Assembly (NCBI GenBank): GCA_037178625.1
Contig: CM074142.1
Location: 1,116,001 to 1,180,000, forward strand
From: Skeletonema tropicum
Lineage: Eukaryota; Bacillariophyta; Thalassiosirophyceae; Thalassiosirales; Thalassiosiraceae
DNA: 64,000 nucleotides
Reading direction: 5' to 3'
Shown here: piece after piece, positions 28,055 to 39,480 of the stretch
Numbering within the stretch: position 1 is the stretch's first letter
How the letters are laid out: each line of letters starts with the position of its first letter
The notes under the pieces: model-generated
What the model saw: the letters and a program-made list of their open reading frames with translations, nothing else
Databases searched by the model: none
Told to the model about the DNA's origin: nothing
Made by a program: the position numbers and the translations under genes

Positions 28055-30065
28055 ATGACGACGTTGAGAACAATACGGCTCTACATCTTCTGGTTCCTCT
28101 ACTGCTACGCTTTCTTGTCATCAGTAGCAGTGGCTGTGGAAGATGAAGGTCATGGCTCAGACGACAAAAAAACATGTGATGCACCAGATGATATCATCGA
28201 ATATCCACCACCGCCGAAATCATGTCGTCTCCTCCTCTCACCACGCCCGTCATCCTCTCAAGATACAGATGGCGATGACAATCGTGAGTACGGAATCTAC
28301 AGTGCATGTAACCATACCCAAAAATCACCCATTGACTCCGTTAGGTGGAGATTTGGTCCTTCATTTAATTGACGTGCGCACATCATGATGATGATCAAAC
28401 GTCAGGGCAGCAGGAAGCGTTGCAACAACTACAAAAATGGAAGAAATACGGATACATTCAAGAAGCAGCTACATCCGGTCACGGGGGGAATTATGAAGGA
28501 TTGGGAAATATTTGGACAGTGTTGCCTGGTGTAAGTATGTTGGGTGCCTCGCGACGACAACAACAACCACAGGGCGGCAGACCAAACATTTGGGCATCCA
28601 TTCCTGAAAATGATGAGGCATCTCATCCTCGATATCAATCCGCATTGGCTGGTTCGTTCGCATTGCATTATAATTTGACTCATCAGGTAACAATTCCTGG
28701 TGGATTGAAAGGCGGGGATGAGGTTTTGGTAGATCGGAGTGGTTGGCATAGAAAACGTGCGTTGATGCTGGGTAGTAATGACGCTGTGGTTGGAGATGGG
28801 AAGTAGCAACAATAATAACGATGACACTACCTTGAGTATCGACCATCTGTTCAAGCACGGAACGTGTCTCGACAATATTTATCCAGGAAAGAGCTCCAAC
28901 GGGCACGGTCGGGGAGCATTGGCGTCTAGAGTCATCCCAGGTGGATCTATTGTGGCACCCGTACCAGTGTTACCATTGCCTCGAGAAGAGTTAAAGTTTT
29001 TGAGGTTGAAAGAGTGGAAAAAGGTCACTGCCTTTCGTGAAAAGGTTGCTAAAGGAGACTGCTGATGGAAAGGGTGGTAGTGAAGGGGCTGTTGCAGGAG
29101 ATGAGCTGCCATTACCACCAGATATGGAATGGAGACAACAACTGATGTTAAATTACTGTTATGGTCACGAGCAGTCATCGGTTTTGTTGTTCCCATATGG
29201 TGTCTTTGTCAACTATATCAATCATGCTCCATCAACGAAGCAATCCGCGGATGGTCCAGTGGCGAATGTGAAGCTTCAATGGTCCGAGAGGCTCATGAAC
29301 ACAACAACGACATTCCACAATTTAGATTTACGGTCCTTGACACCATCTCAACTTTGGGATCAATCCACACGCCTTGAAGGACTCATTCTTGAACTTGTCG
29401 CATTGAAAGATATACAGCCCGATGAAGAGATTTTATTGGACTATGGATCCATTTGGTCCAAGGCATGGAAGGAGCATAGCGATCAATACCCAGAGAGTAT
29501 ACTGAAACTTGCCGATGATCACACATTAGAAAAGGAGTTCTCACCCGCCTACATTATGGATGATGTGGTGACGAATTTACGAACGGCAGAGGAGCAATCT
29601 CAATTTCCCTATCCAGAGAATGTGTTTACAGCGTGTTTCTATCGGTATGATAATGAAACAACAACGAAGAATGATACCGTAAACAAGGATAAGACGAAAG
29701 CAACACCGTGGAAAATGTCACTGGGACTTTTCGACATGACCAATTTGCGGCCCTGTAAGGTAATTTCACGTGAACCTGCGAATGATCGCTTTGCAACGCC
29801 ACAGCAGCTTCAGCAGCAGGGACAACCGCCCCAGGGCAAAATGTTGTACACTGCCATTATTCAAAATCGACCTGGTCTTCCTGCAAATGAACGTATACCG
29901 AAGGGCACGAAGCACATTGTATCAGGTATACCACGAGGAGCATTTAGGTTTGTGGATAGACCGTATGCGAGTGATATGCATTTGGAGGGAGCGTTTCGTC
30001 ATAATATTGGAGTAGAGGAGGCGGGGATTTATCCCGAAGCTTGGCTGGATTTGAAATCTGAGTAG
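28055..30065 (+). CDS. Secretory-pathway SET-domain-like protein, four +1 frame interruptions
   Basis: Coding sequence continues through four net +1 shifts placed near 28346, 28380, 28798 and 29054; joined, it gives ~668 aa with no other stop. The start at 28055 supplies a signal-like hydrophobic segment ('LYIFWFLYCYAFLSSVAVAV'). Further on are SET-domain features: 'GRGALASRVIPGGSIVAP' as the opening strand, then 'GVFVNYINHAP' and 'IQPDEEILLDYG', which correspond to the NHS- and DYG-like motifs of SET methyltransferase folds. The C-terminal third is unassigned. A signal peptide on a SET-like protein is atypical of histone methyltransferases, so the substrate is open. The even, fully recoverable shifts suggest sequence errors as much as pseudogenisation. 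Confidence 0.72.
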
Positions 30066-30294
30066 GGTTTATGTTTTGTGGATAATGTCCCCTTCAAGTT
30101 TGTTGGTTTGGAAGAAAAGGGGGGAATCGCATCGACGGCATGAGAACAGAACACTGTGCTAAGAGAACACTAATCCGATGTATTTCATTCTCATCAAGCT
30201 TTTTATCCAGGCATACATCGTAACTTTAGAGGCAACAAAACAAATACATACAAAGTTAATCAGATTAGATATCTACGAACTATCTTCGTACATA

Positions 30295-31560
30295 ATGGGA
30301 GGTAAATTATCTCGAGCAGCGCAAATGAAACTAAGTAGTAAAGTAGCAGCAGATGCAGGTGATAATGTAGAATCAGCGTCTGCTCAGAGTAAGGCCGGCG
30401 CCAGCGATGAAGAGGATGGGAAAGGCAAAGGTGAGATGGAAGTGGAAGAACAGAATAGATTGGCAACAACATCTACTCCAGCTCAACGCAAGAATAATGA
30501 CTTGCAGTGGATGTTTCTATGCATAATAATACTTGTCTTCATTGTAGTCGGTATATCTGTCGGCCTGACGACTCGTCGCAACCAACTCCAACTGATAAAA
30601 GAATCATCCATCACCGTCTCGAATGATAATTTGGAAATCTTTGATGAGGCCTTAACATTGTTGGAGTCGACTCCTCTTCTGACAAAAGATGTCGGCGGCG
30701 AAACTATCTCCTATCGAGAATACAACGTCAAACAGCCACACACTCTTGTCGTTCTTCCAGGCTTCATGTGTGATGATACTCTTGCGTCCATTCTACCAGC
30801 TCTTCCTGAGTTTCGGGACCATCACATCATTGCAGTTAATCCTCCTGGCTGGCATGGATCTAGCATGAACAATCCCGTAGAGTCTCACGCTAGTACCGCA
30901 GACATCATTGTGGAATTATTGCAGGTGATAGGAGTTTCTGAGGCTATGGTAATGGGCTTTAGCACAGGTGGAGGAATCGCATTTTTCATGGCTCAAAGGC
31001 ATCCAGACAAGATCAAGGCTGCATTCCTTACGCATTCAATTCCTCTCAGTGGATTGAGGTACATAACTGTTACAGGTGAACTCGTTCCTTTGGTAGACTT
31101 GGATCAAGTGAAGGCATCAACGATGTTTCCAACTGATGATCCAGACATTGTTTACGAACTCTTCAAGTCAATGTCATCGAGTCAAGAAGGATTTGTTCCC
31201 AGGAATCACAAACTTGCCAAATACATGATCCAAGCAGCACAGAATATGCCAGGTAAAACTGATGTCGCTGTTGTGAATGCAAAATTCAATGTGACCCCAA
31301 TCAAAACGACCTTGAGTCCTTCAAGTGATGCGATGCGCACATTGAAGTCCAAAGTTGTTGTAATTCACGGATCGGAAGATTTTATCGTACCTTGGCAAAT
31401 AGTTGAACCCGTGACAAGACTTGCAATTATTGAGCAGTGGGCACCACCGGGTATCCTTTCTTTGTACGATGCCGTAACAGGACACACGTCGCTGATTGAT
31501 GAGCCTCATCTTCTTGCAAGGACATACCGCCGTGCGTTGGAAGAGCAGATTCTCTTGTAA
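30295..31560 (+). CDS. Membrane-anchored alpha/beta hydrolase, copy 2
   Basis: A 421-aa paralogue of 17692-18984. Same MGG start, TM segment and triad motifs: G-F-S-T-G, 'GSEDFIVP' and 'VTGHTSL'. It lacks a few residues in the N-terminal linker and ends QILL because about 13 extra bases introduce an earlier stop than in copy 1 (QILFKQ). Upstream similarity to copy 1 begins near 30160 and downstream similarity runs to about 31760, so promoter and terminator regions were duplicated with the gene. It lies downstream of the SET gene on the same strand, 229 bp from its stop. Confidence 0.9.
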   Translation: MGGKLSRAAQMKLSSKVAADAGDNVESASAQSKAGASDEEDGKGKGEMEVEEQNRLATTSTPAQRKNNDLQWMFLCIIILVFIVVGISVGLTTRRNQLQLIKESSITVSNDNLEIFDEALTLLESTPLLTKDVGGETISYREYNVKQPHTLVVLPGFMCDDTLASILPALPEFRDHHIIAVNPPGWHGSSMNNPVESHASTADIIVELLQVIGVSEAMVMGFSTGGGIAFFMAQRHPDKIKAAFLTHSIPLSGLRYITVTGELVPLVDLDQVKASTMFPTDDPDIVYELFKSMSSSQEGFVPRNHKLAKYMIQAAQNMPGKTDVAVVNAKFNVTPIKTTLSPSSDAMRTLKSKVVVIHGSEDFIVPWQIVEPVTRLAIIEQWAPPGILSLYDAVTGHTSLIDEPHLLARTYRRALEEQILL

Positions 31561-31848
31561 CTTGTCAGACAAACAATAGAGCTTAAAGCATTTAGATTGA
31601 TTTTTATGTAACACAGTCATGTCATACGTATTGTACTTTGGGGCTCGATCCCTATGCTTTTGGAGCATTGAGGGTAAGTGCAAAAGCCTGCTGCAAAATG
31701 AATCATGCACGACTCATTCATTCTGAATCATGTGAGCTGAGTAGCCAGCAAACATTTTGCCTACAAGTGAGATGATTCTGCATTACTTCCTTGTCAGACA
31801 ATTCATCATCCCAAGTGTCGACTGTGGTACTTCGCATAATATTCAGCG

Positions 31849-32794
31849 ATGGAAGCGGTCGATGACACAGAAGCAGCAAGTGGAAAAGCAGACGACATGT
31901 CTTGCTGTGCTTCCTGCGGTATCGCAAAAGTTGATGACGTACAATTGACGGCATGTGCTGCAGATTGCAATCTTGTTCGATATTGTAGCGTTACATGCCA
32001 GCGGGATCATCGGTCGCAACATGAAGCAATGTGCAAGAAGCGGGTGGCTGAATTGCGTGATGACCTTCTCTTTGCGCAGCCCGAAAGATGCCACCTCGGG
32101 GACTGCCCAATATGCTTTTTGCCTCTGGCTCTTCCTTCTAACCAACATGTGATTACTTCGTGTTGTAGCAAAATAATGTGTATTGGCTGTTCTTACTCCG
32201 ATAAGAAACGACTGGTAACGGAAGCGCTGGAGCAAACATGTCCATTTTGTCGAGAGCTGTTACCAAGAGTCCGTGGCGAATCTGATGTGCGTCTGATGAG
32301 AAGAGCAGAGACAAATGATCCAAATGCAATTGCAAAAGTGGCTCACATTTATCACTCTAGAGGGGACCATGCCAAGGCGTTGGAATACTGGAAAAAGGCA
32401 GCTGCACTGGGACATGCGGAATCGCATCATAATCTATCAATCAAGTATTGGGAGGGAAAGTATATTGAGAAGGATGAGAAAAGGCAAATTTACCATATGG
32501 AAGAGGCCGCAATCGCTGGTCATCATTTAGCTAGGTACAATCTTGGATTGATCGATCGGGACCACGGCAGGATTGATACAGCAGTGAGACATTGGATTAT
32601 CGCCTGCCAATCTCGGACACGATGAATCAATGAAAATGTTGAAGCAATGTTATGTGAAGGGACTATTAAGTAAAGATGACTTTGCCGCGGCTCTCCGTGC
32701 ACATCACGCTGCAGTTTGTGCAACGAAAAGTCCGCAAAGAGAGGCAGTAGCAAAAGCTCACAATATGTTTAGCCATATCATACGCAGATACTGA
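31849..32794 (+). CDS. MYND-finger/RING-like/Sel1-repeat protein, one +1 interruption
   Basis: The N-terminal MYND finger (~19-62) has CASCG, a C-x3-C pair, YCSVTCQ and HEAMC. A second Cys-rich, RING-like region follows (CPICFLPL ... CSKIMCIGC ... CPFCRELLP). Sel1/TPR-like repeats come next ('AKALEYWKKAAALGHAESHHNL', 'HMEEAAIAGHHLARYNLG'). The literal frame stops at CQSRTR after one extra base at about 32605. Skipping it restores 'IIAANLGHDESMKML...KSPQREAV' to a stop at 32794 (314 aa), matching the tail I know from the large diatom MYND-Sel1 family. The role is probably protein-protein interaction; no enzymatic motif is visible. Confidence 0.82.
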
Positions 32795-33271
32795 GGCGGG
32801 GGAGAGTCAAATGCAAGTACGATACGATGAGTTTTCGGCTGCCTTAGAGGTGTTAAGATTCAAATTTTGAAGCAGTCATGACAGGATAATTATTCTTGTC
32901 TGTGTTAACCTAAGTTTGAATGTTTATTAGATATGTTTGTGCATTAATTCAGCATGGAACTCATTTCACAGTTTTCAGCTTTCATAAGCAGTAGCAGATT
33001 CACTTGCTACTGCACTTGCTTTTCACAAGACAGCAGATCATTTTTGGTAACATGGTCGCAGTGCATTTGTTGAGTGCCGATTTAAGTTTAAGCGGCACAT
33101 GAAGTCACTCATGTCACAGCTCAGCTATCCAGCAATCTGAGCCAATCATTCTTCCCAGCAGTCCGCAGTCCATCAAAGCCTGCAGTCGAGCTACTGACTG
33201 ACCTCGCTCTATCTGATCATACAGAAAAGCAGACAATAGAAAACAGCAAGAGCAGGCCTCAAAATACAACC
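32795..33271. other. Intergenic, no gene seen
   Basis: Nothing coding was found in this ~480-bp stretch between two same-strand genes. It must include the 3' end of the MYND gene and the promoter of the CCHC/RRM gene. Confidence 0.5.
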
Positions 33272-34471
33272 ATGGGAATGAAGAAGGAATCCAAAAAGTC
33301 CAAAAAGAAGTCCAAGAAAGAAGAGGACGCCGCTGGTGTAGAAGAAGATCTCGCCGACGCTCCCGACTTTGATGTTGATGGCAACAACAATTCTGCTGAC
33401 GATGAAAACGAGGAGTCGAAGAAGAAAAAGTCCAAAAAGAAAAAGAGCAAATCATCGAAAAAGCGCCCACTCGAAGAAGATGATGGTGATGATGATGGCG
33501 GCGATGACACTGCTGCCTCGAAAAGTAGCAGCAAACTAGATCGAGCCACCCGCAAGGCAATGAAGAAGGAGCAAAAGGAGGCATTAATGGCAAAAATACC
33601 CAAACTTGATCCCGATGGTATCCCCTACAACAAAATTCAAATTCGTCGGATGTTACGCCGTGTCAAGCATGGCTTAGATCCAGTTGCTACGGAGGAGGAA
33701 GAGAAGGAGATTCGTGAACGTGAGAAGAGGGAGAAGGCTGAGGAGGAGCGATTGTTGTTTGCTGAGCGTAACGATGAGGAAGATCAGCAGGAGGACAATG
33801 ATGACGACAAGGATAACGATGTAGGATCATGATACTACAAGTGATCAAGAGGAAGAGGAAGAAGAGGCAGCTCCAACAAAGGAGCCGGCACAAGAAGTGC
33901 CTCGAAAGAAATCGCACAATCCACCATCCAAAAAGACGAAACGAAGTAAACCTGTCCCTCCAGATTACATTTGTCAAGCATGTCAGAACAAGCTACCCAA
34001 TTTTACTCCGCATTGGATATACGATTGTCCCAATAAGGTCACTCAGCGTGGATGTAACACTAGTTTCTAAGAAACTGCGTGGTCTACACGACCCGCCTTC
34101 GAGAAAGGTCTTTGTTTCCGGATTACCCTTTGAATGTACAGAAGGACATGTGAAGCGATACTTTGAAGCAGAAAATGGACGGAGCAGATGCTACTGAGAG
34201 CATTGAATTAGTCCATTGCAAATTATTAAAGTTTGAGGATAGCTCTCGGTGCAAGGGGCAGGGCATTTTAACTTTTGAGAGTGATCTTGGCGCTCAATTG
34301 GCGTTGAAGTTGAATGGATCTGCATGGGAAGATGTGGAAGAACCTGGGGTAGCGACGAAAAAGAAGAAGAAGAGTGGCGCAAAGGAGAGTGGTGATAAGA
34401 AGAAGGAATTGAAGTTGAAAGTGACCAAGGTATTGAATCGGCATGTGACGAAAAAGAAGTTCGGCAAATGA
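33272..34471 (+). CDS. Nucleolar-type RNA-binding protein with zinc knuckle and RRM, three +1 interruptions
   Basis: Joined length ~398 aa. The N-terminus is Lys/Asp/Glu-rich (KKSKKKSKKEE, KKKSKKKKSKSSKK), typical of nucleolar proteins. 'DPDGIPYNKIQIRRMLRRVKHGLDP' follows. After a +1 shift at ~33822 comes an acidic stretch and a zinc-knuckle-like segment (YICQACQNK...HWIYDCPNK...RGC). A +1 at ~34066 leads to an RRM with RNP-like 'KVFVSGLPFECTEGHVKRYF', and a third at ~34178 to 'CKGQGILTFESDLGAQLALKLNG', ending in a basic tail. All three shifts are net +1 and the domains read through intact on either side. RNA binding is well supported; a role in ribosome biogenesis is inference. Confidence 0.75.
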
Positions 34472-34648
34472 AGAATAAGTAGTCCACAAAGCGTCGAAAA
34501 TTAATCACAGTTTCTAGAAAAAGTTGATTTGTTGTCTTATTCATTGATTATCTTTATTATCTTTCTTCCACGGTTTCTACTACAAACAAATAGGTCCAAC
34601 ATTATCCACGTACATTTGGTTAAAACTTACTCCTCCATGCCGGCCATC

Positions 34649-34852
34649 TTAAGCGGCGGCGCAAACCTTGGTCTCGGCGTCGCAAACAAGGTTAGGGTCG
34701 CAATCGTCTGTTTCATCACAGGGGAAACCAACATCGCTGGTAACTCCCGTCCCACTAACAGTGTAGAAGCTGCCGTCCGAGTTAGGAGCAATAATGACAG
34801 GCCCACTCAAAGTACTGACCGCGGTGGCAACGTTTTCGGCTGTGGGGTGCAA
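34649..34852 (-). CDS. Cys-rich protein fragment, probably a 3' exon
   Basis: The reading frame ends 'GFPCDETDDCDPNLVCDAETKVCAAA', a compact six-residue-spaced cysteine motif resembling small secreted disulphide domains. A CACAG acceptor near 34847 suggests this is the last exon. A possible Cys-containing upstream exon lies near 34985-35090, but I could not build a convincing model. Function unknown. Confidence 0.35.
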   Translation of the reverse strand: MHPTAENVATAVSTLSGPVIIAPNSDGSFYTVSGTGVTSDVGFPCDETDDCDPNLVCDAETKVCAAA

Positions 34853-35229
34853 GTCAGGAGATCACGGAGTGGTGTAAGTCAGGTAGACTACTTGGCTTGG
34901 TTGCAGTTGTATACACGAAAGATAATCCAGGTCGAGGTTGCCCAGCTCTCGCTCTCGCTCACTCTCACTGCTGGCAGTGGCTGGTAATCATCGGCGTCGG
35001 CATCGGCCAACCGAGCTGGAGCTGTTCAGTTGCACAAGTGGAAGTTGTGCAGGGGTTTGTGACACAAAAGTTTATGCAGAAACGAAGACACGGTGGGTAT
35101 GCTCTGGGCGAATAGTAGAAGAAATAAAAGTATGGTTTCATGCCTAAAGAATCTTAGTCTTCGTACATTTTGTAGAATACAGACAAGTCACAATAGATAC
35201 CTCTATGCAACACAAGGGCCTTGTTCAAC

Positions 35230-37870
35230 TCAAGCACTCGAGCTTCGCTTCCTCTTCCTAACATGGATATTGATACCACTAGACACTAGATTTGGATTAG
35301 CCAAAAGTAGACCATGAGCCGCCTCCACGTTGTTACTGCTTGCGGCGAGTTGGAATGGGAAGAGACCAGTCGTAGGATCACGAATGGACGCAGCATGCTT
35401 GCACACTTTGAAAACGTCCATTATCACGTCGATAGAGGCGGTAGCAGAACCTGCTGCGTAATGAAGAGGTAGCCGCTTATCCTTGTCCACAGTTTGAACA
35501 ACGCTTGGAATGAGCTCCAGTACCTTCTGGACATGGGTAGATGGAGTTGGAAGAATATCTGGCTCGCCTGGTTTCCTCACAGTCCAATTGCGAATCAAAT
35601 ACTCATGCCGATCAGTATCAGTAATTGAATGCTGAATGCTGAAGAAGACACTTGTTGAGTACATCCCGGAGCAATCCTGGACCACTCACGTTCATGACAG
35701 CATCGATAAAAACCGAGAATAGGTCCAGCCTCTGGAGAATGTGCTTGCCAAACTTATCCCAGTCACCTTGCGTCCCATACTCGATGAGAAATTGAGTTGC
35801 TTGAATGAATATATCCTTTCTCTCTCCTCTCAACATGTCTCTTGAATCGTACAAAAAAGACAGTAATCTTTGAGCGAAATCTGCAGCGAACTCAACAAGA
35901 GATGACTCAAGGGAGCCAAACTTCTTCGTAGCAATCAGCTGTTTCAACAGACCTGTTCGGTCCATCAGCGTGCCAAGAGATTGGCGTGAAGTACCACGAT
36001 GGAAGAAGGCCAGGCATGCTTGAACTACATTCGACAAATCAATATCATTGTAGGTGGAAATCATGTCCACTAGAGAGCTCACTGCTGTAATGTTTGGACG
36101 AAGCGTATTGGGATTGCGAGACAAATCGTTGATAACAGCCTCAAGATAGTTCAGACCAGCTTCACCTGCCGTTCTTTTGTTCAATTTCAATGCAAACTCC
36201 ATCCTGTTCAGGAAGAAACAAATATCTCTGGTTTGCTTTCGTGTAGTGTCAGTCAACAGACCCTCAATGTTGCAGCTCAGCCCGTTGTGACCTAACTTCT
36301 CCACCGCATCGATGATTGTATCATACAGCAGCTTATCTGGCTCTACAGACGAGGAGAGTCCGGCGATAATCTTGTTAACTAGTTCAACTCGGCTGGCAGC
36401 TTTCTTCCTCGAGTTTATGAGCAGTTGTAGCAAGATTTGACATGATTTGGCATCAAATTTGCTCTTCTCCTTCGATTCGACCACTGGTAGCAGCCGATCC
36501 AAGAGGCCATGATCTCGCGTCTCGACAATCTTCTTACAGACTTCCGCTACCTCGTCAGTTCCACCAAGACATTTGAGCTCCATCTCAAACGCTGGATCAT
36601 ACGATACCAAGAACGTAGATCGATAAGTTTGCACATGGTTATAATAACCAGATGTAGCCTTGCATGCACCCCAGTTCGAAACGCACTCATAGTCATCATC
36701 AAAAGCAAGTAGCATACCCTCATTACGTTCGAAGGAATGAAAGTCGATAGTCCTCTTCAACCAGCTCATGTCGCTTGTCACACGATTGCCACGCTCGTCA
36801 AATACTTCCATTACTGAAGCAGTATCATTATGCACGTCGGAGCGACAATTATGTACTAGCTTTGCATTGACTAAGAGCAGCTCCCACTCGGCTCCAGCAG
36901 CTTTTAGAGATTCGGCCTTTTGGCGGTGTTCTCGAGAGAGTGCCTTGATGCCACCATTCACGAGAGAAAGACCATCATATTCTTTCTCCAAGGGAATCAA
37001 TACCATTCGATCATCGGGAGGCAAACCATTCAAAGATCTCTCGAAGCCTGATGTATGTTCATGTATTAGGCTTGCCGAAGGAATCTCATTCGCACCAACC
37101 GGTTTGTATTGGAGCGAGTATCGCAGGAGCACACGAGATCCCGACTTGAGTTTAGCCATTTCGTACTCACAGTCTGAAAAGTGACAAGCAAAGTGACAGC
37201 TGTAGGCGGCTTCTTCACCAGCACCTAGTGTGAACTTGAATGACTCCTCCCCCTCCTCGTCATCATCCTCCTCCTCCTCCACACAGTTGTAGATAGTCAA
37301 TGCTCCCCCAGTAAATTTGGACGGCAACTGAATGATGAGGGAGCCCAATGCATCCTCATCATCTTCATCATCAGTGCACCGCTCAATATATCCTCCCCTT
37401 TCCATATAAAGTAATCCATCAAGCTCAGCCGTTAGATAGGATGGATCGACCCCCAGCTTGAATGCTACAGTTTCAAGCAATTGCTTGAAAGATTCATCCC
37501 ATTGAGGATTTTGTATCTTGATTTTGCTCGCCTCAATTTCATACACCCCGACGCTATCCTCATCGTCACTTGTAGCTTTCTTTTTCACTTCATTCCCATG
37601 ATTGTCACTAATGGGCAGAGGAACATTTCCCACCCCGCTAATACGCAAGCCGACAGTGGACGGCAGCGCAGGCGACGTGGTGGATCCATCGGCAATATCC
37701 GCGTAGCAGCAATGACCAAAGAATTCAGTGCCATATTGGATGTTCTCATAGACATCAAATCGTCTAGTAAACTCTGGTTCTTCACTCCCAGAGGAGGCAT
37801 CATCGGAGTGGGATCGAATTTGAGCAAGAATGCCGACATCGGCAACGGCGGCATTGGAAGGAGACGACAT
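35230..37870 (-). CDS. 2OG-Fe(II)-oxygenase-like/ankyrin protein, copy B, with 7-bp duplication
   Basis: The first 750 codons are open. The N-terminal domain (~90-270) has 'IIQLPSKFTGGALTIYNC', an acidic insert, and 'CHFACHFSDCEYEMAKLKSGSRVLLRYSL', as in 2OG-oxygenase-like folds. A long helical region follows. The frame closes after HSAFNY because TGAATGC is present twice in tandem (plus-strand 35626-35632 and 35633-35639). With one copy the frame continues 'HSITDTDRHEYLIRNWTVRKP...' into ankyrin repeats ('LPLHYAAGSATAS', 'FQLAASSNNVEAAHGLL') and stops at 35230, 877 aa in all. Copy A reads across this point without the duplication. Substrate and catalytic competence are unknown. Confidence 0.8.
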
Positions 37871-38034
37871 GGTGGCTGCTCAGATAAAAATAATGCGGAG
37901 AATCTTGAAACAGCAGCAACAACTCAATAATCTGATAATAATAATCTGAGCCAGCTGCTGATCCTTTGTCATTGATCCCCACGACTCTCAATGCACCAAC
38001 GATTGTTGCACTTCGCCCGATTTCAATCTTCGAT

Positions 38035-38041
38035 CACCTTC

Positions 38042-38072
<31 letters not shown>

Positions 38073-39480
38073 CTCCTTGTAGGACAGATTTTTTTTGAGA
38101 TAAGTACGCCATAGCGTACTTAAATATGACCCATCTTTGTGCTAATAATAACACTACTTCCGTTGCAGTAATGGCATAAACCACCATGACAATCTTGTTA
38201 GGAATGTTTTTAGCTTTCGTTTGATGCCCCATTTATGTTTATAGTCCTAGTATTCTGCTCACTACGTTTATCTATGTAAACAGTATGAAACCGGATTTGC
38301 GAGAATCTCCCTATTTTTGTGCTCCGGTGGCAATGAATTAGATAAAGGTGCACAATTAACATTGATAATAACACCAGAACGATAGGAAACTGTTGCCAAC
38401 ATTATGCCCTAACATATTTGGTGGTTGGTGCGGAGTAGAAGAAGGTGTTGCGCATCAATCCACCATTGCAGATGCAGACATAATTTTCATCCAAAATCTC
38501 ACATCTGACACATATTCCTTTATATCATCCGAATCAGGGCAACACACCTTAAGACCACGCACGCACACCTTCCACCTAACGTTATATGACGCTCTAGCTT
38601 CTCATTCATTGGTTGTTTGTCGAGTTACTCCATCAAATACGTCGTCAACATCAATAATTTGGAAGATGACGGGCGCAATAGCCACTGAAATGCAGTGTAG
38701 GAGAAGGCCCGATGAGGAGATAAGCGATACCAAGGAGTTTGTCGTGTACACAGGGGTTGTAATAAGCATTGTGCGTGAGATCGTCGTCGAAATCGCCTCC
38801 TTTATCAGTCAAATCATCGTCATGGTGGTGAATTGTTGGGTAACGGATTGCAAAAAATTCAAAAAAATCATCAAAAAATCATGTCGACACAACAACCATG
38901 GCATCTTATGTGGCCACCCCGTCACCAATTTGGACCGATCCACCCACATTAATCCCATCAACAACATCATATGAAGCAGTCTACCTTTTGGTTTCGTTTA
39001 AATCGGTTGATTTGTCGAGTAATTATTGAATATATCCACTATCACATGTTGATGAAAGACGCATCATCGTAACGACATCATGTATGAGGACGGTGCACAC
39101 CACATCGGCCAGTTCTGACACCCGCACCTCAACAGTTCGCGATTCCATGATATTACCGTCATGGGGAGCCACTGGGGGCCTTCTAGAATGGAGTAGTTGT
39201 GAAGATACAATGGTGCAAAGTATGGTGGCTGTAAGTACGCAGCCGTTTTTTTTGTCATCGGATGTTGCAGTTTGCAACGGCCTTATCTCTGAAGTTAGTT
39301 ATGGAATAAAGTAATCGAAGTATGCTGTAAGACTAAATCGAGTGTGCTGAACACGATGGTTATGCTTAAAAGGTGTGAAAGTGGTCTCTTTTAGGAGAAC
39401 TTTAAGTTTAAAAATTAGTGTTTTTAAGTACGCTATAGCGTACTTGTCACACAAGGAGATAGATAGATTATTTTAGTCAC
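38035..39480. mobile_element. Candidate element flanked by a 12-bp direct repeat, with inverted ends carrying palindromes
   Basis: TCAATCTTCGAT occurs at 38023-38034 and 39481-39492 as direct flanks. Inside, each end has the same block in opposite orientation: GATA-type repeats, then CTCCTTGT, then the palindrome AAGTACGCYATAGCGTACTT (38102-38121 and 39426-39445). The left end carries ~16 extra bases between these parts. This arrangement suggests a mobile or foldback element of ~1.45 kb. The internal ORF at 38393-38974 (+) is unrecognised. Confidence 0.45.
38042..38072. repeat. (GATA)n microsatellite
   Basis: About seven uninterrupted GATA units in the left end of the candidate element; the right end has only two to three units in inverted orientation. 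Confidence 0.95.

Noticed and set aside
34529..35317. Plus-strand ORFs of 65-152 residues
   Set aside because: They are opposite the Cys-rich minus-strand exon and the 3' end of the 2OG/ankyrin gene, with no domain or consistent frame.
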